From the NCBI GenBank assembly GCA_024276335.1, contig JAJRXL010000432.1:1-5281 (forward strand): a stretch of 5,281 nucleotides of DNA. Direction: 5' to 3'. This DNA comes from Bacteroidota bacterium. Its GTDB lineage: Bacteria > Bacteroidota > Ignavibacteria > SZUA-365 > JAADGX01. Within the stretch, counting starts at the first letter, position 1. Each line of letters begins with the position of its first letter. Shown here in pieces: positions 4,667 through 5,281 of this stretch. The notes beneath the pieces were generated by a model that was given only the letters and a program-made list of their open reading frames with translations, did not search any database and had not been told where the DNA came from. The position numbers and the translations under genes are program-made.

Positions 4667-5281
4667 ATGGACGCGACAATTCGACACGATCAGCAGGTTT
4701 CGGACACGAAGGAACTCGACCGCCTTGAATTCATGAGGAAGTTCGGTATCGTTGGCCAGAGCTCGGCCATGAAAGAAATCGTGGATACCATCCGGCAAGT
4801 TGCTCCCTCGGATATTACCGTGTTATTGACCGGCGAGAGCGGCTCCGGGAAGGAGGTCTTTGCCAAGGCAATACACGGGGCCAGCAGGCGAGCGGGGAAG
4901 CGCATGGTAACGGTGAACTGTGGAGCCATCCCGGAGGGGATACTCGAAAGCGAACTGTTCGGGCATGAAAAGGGAGCCTTTACCGGCGCGATGGAAACGC
5001 GGAAAGGCTACTTCGAGCTCGCCGACGGTGGAACGATCTTTCTTGACGAGATCGGCGAGATGCCTATCGCCACGCAGGTCAAGTTGCTGCGTGTGCTGGA
5101 AAGCGGTGAGTTCATGCGCGTGGGCTCGTCAATGGCCATGCATGCGGACGTTCGGATCATCGCGGCGACGAACCGGGATCTTGAAGCAGCCGTGCGGGAT
5201 CGAACCTTCCGGCAGGATCTGTACTACCGCCTGCGTTCTATTAATATCCGCATACCTCCGCTCCGGCACCGGCGCGGCGAC
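4667..5281 (+). CDS. Sigma-54-dependent AAA+ transcriptional activator (C-terminus beyond right edge)
   Basis: The 205 visible codons hold a short N-terminus (about 26 residues, no receiver, GAF or PAS domain) and most of a sigma-54 activator AAA+ domain. Motifs are intact: GIVGQSSAMKEI (27-38), Walker A GESGSGKE (56-63), the sigma-54-contacting GAFTGA loop (103-108), Walker B GGTIFLDEIGEM (121-132), AATNRDLE (166-173), and FRQDLYYRLRSINIRIPPLR (181-200) with the putative arginine-finger region. It should hydrolyse ATP to open sigma-54 RNA polymerase complexes. The DNA-binding Fis-type domain is expected after the right edge (inference). Lack of a receiver means it does not respond to a classical phosphorelay unless via a partner protein. 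Only TCT separates it from the metallo-hydrolase stop and no Shine-Dalgarno is visible, suggesting translational reinitiation. miaB followed by such an activator and lptE is a pattern I recall in Bacteroidota/Chlorobiota. Confidence 0.93.
   Translation, partial: MDATIRHDQQVSDTKELDRLEFMRKFGIVGQSSAMKEIVDTIRQVAPSDITVLLTGESGSGKEVFAKAIHGASRRAGKRMVTVNCGAIPEGILESELFGHEKGAFTGAMETRKGYFELADGGTIFLDEIGEMPIATQVKLLRVLESGEFMRVGSSMAMHADVRIIAATNRDLEAAVRDRTFRQDLYYRLRSINIRIPPLRHRRGD

Overview
The window reads as ordinary bacterial chromosome with about mid-50s % GC by eye. The conserved gene content (miaB, a SPOR-domain exported protein, an RNase Z-like metallo-hydrolase and a receiver-less sigma-54 activator in one run), together with a PDZ plus seven-helix signalling protein, is most like the Bacteroidota/Chlorobiota/Rhodothermota side of the bacteria (FCB group). 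In that group miaB is often found next to a sigma-54 activator and lptE. This placement is an inference from remembered gene order, not a measured phylogeny. Two genes have recognisable Shine-Dalgarno sequences (glsB-like, SPOR gene), the metallo-hydrolase has a weaker one, and two have none (miaB, sigma-54 activator).

Layout. Bases 1-1145, minus strand: the first 381 codons of a membrane protein (transmembrane helix, PDZ domain, seven-helix block, then the start of a conserved linker). Its C-terminal effector domain lies beyond the left edge. This gene is easy to miss because it has no stop inside the window and longer-looking frames lie opposite it. Bases 1146-1433: divergent intergenic region with a good sigma-70-type promoter for the rightward gene, a weaker candidate for the leftward gene, and a perfect 9-base direct repeat between them. 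Bases 1434-1691, plus: small GlsB/YeaQ/YmgE-family (transglycosylase-associated) membrane protein. Bases 1692-1802: a weak hairpin region, then a good promoter and a small dyad just before miaB.

Bases 1803 to the right edge, plus: a tight four-gene run. It comprises miaB (tRNA methylthiotransferase), an exported TPR-like/SPOR protein, a metallo-beta-lactamase-fold hydrolase, and a sigma-54-dependent AAA+ activator cut by the right edge. The junctions are 35, 6 and 3 bases, so they are probably cotranscribed from the promoter at 1740-1768. The operon joins tRNA modification, an envelope/peptidoglycan-associated protein, a hydrolase of unknown substrate and a transcriptional activator. The functional link between them is not evident from sequence alone.

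I see no RNA genes, mobile elements, CRISPR arrays, attachment sites or origins. No clearly novel system is present. The most interesting points are the clipped PDZ-7TM signalling gene and the composition of the miaB operon.
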